Positions 14,882 through 17,548 of a stretch of 17,548 nucleotides of DNA are shown here, piece by piece; position 1 is the first letter of the stretch; each line of letters starts with the position of its first letter. Location of the stretch: positions 1-17,548 of the forward strand of contig JBBRPS010000103.1 of assembly GCA_038227745.1 (NCBI GenBank). Direction: 5' to 3'. The notes beneath the pieces are model-generated. The model had not been told where the DNA came from. It did not search any database and worked only from the letters and a program-made list of their open reading frames with translations. The position numbers and the translations under genes were made by a program. This stretch comes from DASPXY01 sp038227745. Its GTDB lineage: Bacteria > Planctomycetota > Planctomycetia > Gemmatales > Gemmataceae.

Positions 14882-15728
14882 GTGCGCGCCGACATGGCGA
14901 AGGTGATCGTCGAGCGCCCCCGGCTGCGGGGGTTCGCCTGGAACAAGCCCAAGGGTTACCGGCGCAAATTGCGCCGGCTGGACGGCGAGGGGTCGATGCG
15001 CTCCGGATTGTGCAGCGCATCGACGTCGTTACCGGCGCAAATTGCGCCGGCTGGACGGCGAGGGGCCGCCGGTGCGCGAGGGGATGAAGGCGCGCTGGCA
15101 GAACCACACGAAGATCCTGAACGAGCACCTCGGGCCACTGCGCCGCTACCTCGACTCCCAGGTCGGCAGGCCGTGGGACAAGGTCTTCTCCGAGATCTGC
15201 GCCCACATCAACCGGAACTCGGCGGTCCAGAACCACGTCCGCGACCACGTCGCGGACTACGTCGCCGTCCACGTCGTCCTGATCGACGGCGTCCTGTGCG
15301 ACGGCGAGGGCGGCCGGGGCTATGGCAAGCCGCTGCACGAGCTGCGCTACCGGCCCTGGTACATCTGCCCGCGCACCGGCCTGCTCCGGCGGGTAAAGGC
15401 CCCGCGCAGGAAGCCGCAGCGCCGGCCGCACAAGGAGAGCCCGCCGGGGTACATCCCGGTCGGCGACGGCTTGCAGTGCCGCTTCCTGGCTGGGGCCTGG
15501 CACCTCGTCACCCTCAAGCCCCTCCCTGACCCCTTCTACCATTGGGGGCGCTGCCGGGCTGTCGATGTGCTGCTGAACCGCCCGGTCACGGCGATCACGC
15601 CGGCCGAGGCGCGGCGGCGCTACGGGGCCGAGGTTTACGCCGTTGCCACACAGCGACTGGCCCGCAAGGAGCTGCGCCAGTACCCCATCCCGGTACGCTG
15701 GTGGTGGAAACACCTGGAGAGTACTTAA
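14882..15728 (+). pseudogene. unassigned gene split by a 73-bp insertion/duplication
   Basis: The front half (GTG 14882, or ATG 14894, MAKVIVERPRLRGFAWNKPK then GYRRKLRRLDGEG) is in one frame. The remainder (GPPVREGMKARWQNHTKILN, EHLGPLRRYLDSQVGRPWDK, VFSEICAHINRNSAVQNHVR, then PWYICPRTGLLRRVKAPRRK, ending WWWKHLEST) is in another. The two frames meet at a 38-bp perfect duplication. Removing 73 bases joins them seamlessly into a 257-residue protein. AGGGAG at 14871-14876 favours the GTG start. The protein is basic and resembles an unassigned family I recall in Gemmata-type genomes; conserved Trp, Cys and His positions hint at nucleic-acid binding, but no motif proves it. As it stands the front half would run into nonsense, while the downstream frame (from about 15042) has no good ribosome site. 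Confidence 0.75.
14955..15065. repeat. 38-bp perfect direct repeats flanking a 35-bp palindromic insert
   Basis: The same 38 bases, starting GTTACCGGCGCAAATTGCGC, occur at 14955-14992 and 15028-15065. Between them lie 35 bases (14993-15027) with their own 10-bp inverted repeat, TCGATGCGCT (14993-15002) and AGCGCATCGA (15014-15023). The 38-bp repeat itself holds the palindrome CCGGCGCAA-A-TTGCGCCGG. The period of 73 is not a multiple of three, which is why the gene is frameshifted. Confidence 0.95.
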
Positions 15729-15774
15729 AGAAGCATCGGGGTAACATCCACAGGAGGGTTGACTCATAGAAGCA

Positions 15775-17232
15775 GTGAATGAGGCCATTCGTCGCATCCT
15801 CGACAAACTGGCCCAGGTCCGTCAGCGCGGGCTAACGTGTTTTGGCTCCGACCACCATCGCTTCCGGTTGAACCGACCGATCAGGGAGGGAGCGGTCCGG
15901 CGGTTTGAGCGCCAACATGGCATCCGCTTGCCCGAAGATTACCGGGCCTTCCTCCGTCTGGCGGGCAACGGCGGGGCGGGGCCGTACTACGGGCTGCTCC
16001 CCCTGGGGAAATGGAATGACGCCGTGCTCGAAGACCGGCCCGGTTATCTCGCCCGGCCGTCGCCGCTGCGACCGGACATGCCGACCGGGGTCGCATGGGA
16101 GCAGGCCCTGGACTGCCCCTGGGAAGACCTCTTCCAGGGCACGCTCGCCCTCGTCCACCAGGGCTGCTCATACTACGCCCTGTTAGTCGTGATGGGGGCG
16201 TACCGGGGGCGGGTGGTCTACGTCAACCTGGACTGCTGTGGCTCGCCGTACTTCGTCCACCACCCCGACTTTCTCTCCTGGTACGAGCGCTGGCTCGACG
16301 AGTTGCTGTGGGGGTATGACGGCTCCTGGTTCGGCTTCGGCCTCCCCGGCCGCGAACCGGACCTCGTCCGGGTGCTGAGAGAAGACGGCAATGTCGACCT
16401 GCGGAGCGAAGCTCTGTCCACCTTGACACGGCTGGCCTCGCTGCGGCCCGAAACGGTGGAGGTGCTGCGGGCGCTCCTCGGCGACGGGTCGGCCGGGGTG
16501 CGGTCGCAGGCGTGCTATCTGCTCGGTAAACACGGAGTGGCGGCAGCGTCCGCTGATGTCGCGGCGCGGCTTGAAGACGACGATCCGGCCGTCCGCAAGG
16601 CGGCGCTCGACGCGCTGGCGAAGCTGCGCGGGGTGGATTGGGAGACCGCTACCCGGCAGGCGCTGCGGGACGGCAACGAGCCGGTTGTGTTCCGGGCGCT
16701 CTGCCTGCTCAAGGACGCCGGCCGGCTGCGTCGTGCCGACGTCGAGCCGCTGTTCCGGTCGCCGGAGGCGCTGGTCCGGCGGAACGCTTTGTGGGCCTCA
16801 GATGCGATCCAGGGCGAGACCGTCGAGGTGCCGGACGACCTGCTCCACGACCCCGACGAGCAGGTTCGGAACTACGCCCGCGCGCGGTGGGGGCGGGAGA
16901 ACCCCGCGCGGGTCGCCGTCCTGTCCGACCTGCTGCGCCGGGAAACGGACGTGGTCTCGATCTCCAGTTTGGTAAGGACGCTGGGGGACAGCGGTGACCG
17001 AGCGGCAGTTCCCGTCCTGATCGAGATGACGCGGCACGCCGATGGATTCGTCCGCCAGGATGCCGCCCAGGCGCTGGGGAGGTTGAGGGACCGGCGGGCG
17101 ATCCCGGCGCTCTCGGCCCTCCTCTCCGACCATACCAAGCCCTACCGTCGCACGGAGAGCGGCTCACTCTCGACCGTCTACACGGTCGCCCAGGTCGCGC
17201 GCACCGCCCTGGAGGAAGTGCAGGGGCCGTGA
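15775..17232 (+). CDS. SMI1/KNR4 domain plus HEAT-repeat protein
   Basis: This 485-residue cytosolic protein starts with an SMI1/KNR4-type domain (about 1-185: IREGAVRRFERQHGIRLPED YRAFLRLAGNGGAGPYYGLL, later DFLSWYERWLDELLWG). SMI1/KNR4 proteins often serve as immunity proteins to nuclease or polymorphic toxins. Residues 190-480 are HEAT/Armadillo-like helical repeats (VDLRSEALSTLTRLA, GVRSQACYLLGKHG, AVRKAALDALAKLRG, QVRNYARARWG, FVRQDAAQALGRLRDRRA) that usually bind proteins. The GTG start at 15775 lies 16 bases from the only ribosome site (AGGAGGG, 15752-15758). An in-frame ATA at 15766 has ideal spacing, so an ATG-to-ATA change or a rare start is possible. No toxin gene is adjacent; an immunity role is therefore only a family-based suggestion. 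Confidence 0.85.
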   Translation: MNEAIRRILDKLAQVRQRGLTCFGSDHHRFRLNRPIREGAVRRFERQHGIRLPEDYRAFLRLAGNGGAGPYYGLLPLGKWNDAVLEDRPGYLARPSPLRPDMPTGVAWEQALDCPWEDLFQGTLALVHQGCSYYALLVVMGAYRGRVVYVNLDCCGSPYFVHHPDFLSWYERWLDELLWGYDGSWFGFGLPGREPDLVRVLREDGNVDLRSEALSTLTRLASLRPETVEVLRALLGDGSAGVRSQACYLLGKHGVAAASADVAARLEDDDPAVRKAALDALAKLRGVDWETATRQALRDGNEPVVFRALCLLKDAGRLRRADVEPLFRSPEALVRRNALWASDAIQGETVEVPDDLLHDPDEQVRNYARARWGRENPARVAVLSDLLRRETDVVSISSLVRTLGDSGDRAAVPVLIEMTRHADGFVRQDAAQALGRLRDRRAIPALSALLSDHTKPYRRTESGSLSTVYTVAQVARTALEEVQGP

Positions 17233-17422
17233 TGGGACAGCGTCTGGGGAGTCGGCCCGGGAAGGAGCCCGCCCGGTGTCGGAACCAGACCTATGGTACA
17301 TCTCGTCCAGAATCGGGTAGGAGTAGACGTCGGGGCACCGGGCTGTAACGGCTCCTCAACAGGCGGGGTGCAATCACTCCCTGCGGGCGAAATCAAGCAG
17401 CTTTCTCGTTCTACTGTGTCCG

Positions 17423-17548
17423 TCATTCCCGTTGGTTAATCCTTTGGGGCGCCAGGAGTTCGCGCGACTTGTAGTGGTAGAAGCGGGCCTCTTCGTTGCG
17501 TTGCAAGCGGCGCGTCATGTTCCGACAAATACGCTCCTGCTTGTCGCA
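17423..17548 (-). CDS. 3' end of an unassigned minus-strand gene, runs off the window
   Basis: The last 126 bases are open on the minus strand and read CDKQERICRNMTRRLQRNEE then ARFYHYKSRELLAPQRINQR and Glu-stop at 17423. The frame stays open to the window edge and the residue mix looks like real protein. The family cannot be named from 41 residues. The gap 17233-17422 before it shows nothing I can identify. Confidence 0.4.
   Translation of the reverse strand, partial: CDKQERICRNMTRRLQRNEEARFYHYKSRELLAPQRINQRE

Noticed and set aside
14955..15065. CRISPR-like unit (38-bp repeats, 35-bp spacer)
   Set aside because: Sizes resemble a repeat-spacer unit, but there are only two repeats, the repeat is coding sequence of a gene, and no cas gene is in the window.
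15775..17232. Toxin-immunity pair based on the SMI1 domain
   Set aside because: No Rhs, LXG, CDI or other toxin gene lies on either side, and the HEAT fusion is common in planctomycetes without toxins.
17178..17426. 82-codon minus-strand frame overlapping the SMI1-HEAT gene end
   Set aside because: Pro/Thr-rich, overlaps a real gene end, no ribosome site; the neighbouring frame ending at 17423 looks more protein-like.

Overview
The window looks like a piece of a planctomycete chromosome, most likely Gemmataceae. This is inferred from the gene families, because no rRNA or marker gene is present. The clues are uniformly high GC, a Tat-exported DUF1501 protein, a one-polypeptide zinc-finger / Ser-Thr kinase / WD40 fusion, a secreted squalene-cyclase-like protein with a CxxCH motif, an SMI1/KNR4-HEAT fusion, and a DUF932 fragment beside small unassigned genes.

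Layout. At 51-2876 an Ldh-family NAD(P)-dependent dehydrogenase (-) and a DUF1501 protein (+) are divergent. At 2910-4384 a tRNA-Leu(CAG) with a clear promoter is followed by the N-terminal half of a tyrosine recombinase, whose catalytic half is gone, and by a YceK-like lipoprotein. At 4644-6052 an Asp-box (BNR) propeller protein and a MoaD/ThiS-like beta-grasp protein ending in Gly-Gly overlap by ATGA and are probably co-transcribed. A 129-bp hairpin element (6052-6180) separates them from a convergent HNH endonuclease. From about 6800 to 8040 lies a graveyard of fused gene fragments (DUF932, a small KKSEVQIG-type protein, an unassigned beta-rich piece), closed by a second perfect hairpin (7844-7901). 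The receptor-like kinase with 14 near-identical WD40 repeats fills 8048-11434 (-). The secreted CxxCH squalene-cyclase-like protein follows at 11815-12993 (+). The right third holds a C-terminal remnant (-), a PH-like membrane protein whose Shine-Dalgarno/ATG is one base out of frame, an HDAC-family gene broken and fused to a foreign tail, a palindromic hairpin, an unassigned gene split by a 35-bp palindromic insert between 38-bp perfect duplications, an SMI1-HEAT gene, and the 3' end of a minus-strand gene that runs off the window.

I see no single convincing new multi-gene system. The best leads are the Asp-box + MoaD pair, the 35-bp insertion with 38-bp flanking duplications, the two large hairpin elements between convergent genes, and the high density of chimeric or truncated genes around mobile-element traces. 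The tRNA-integrase junction looks like the scar of an old integration. No intact transposase, CRISPR array, rRNA or replication origin is visible.
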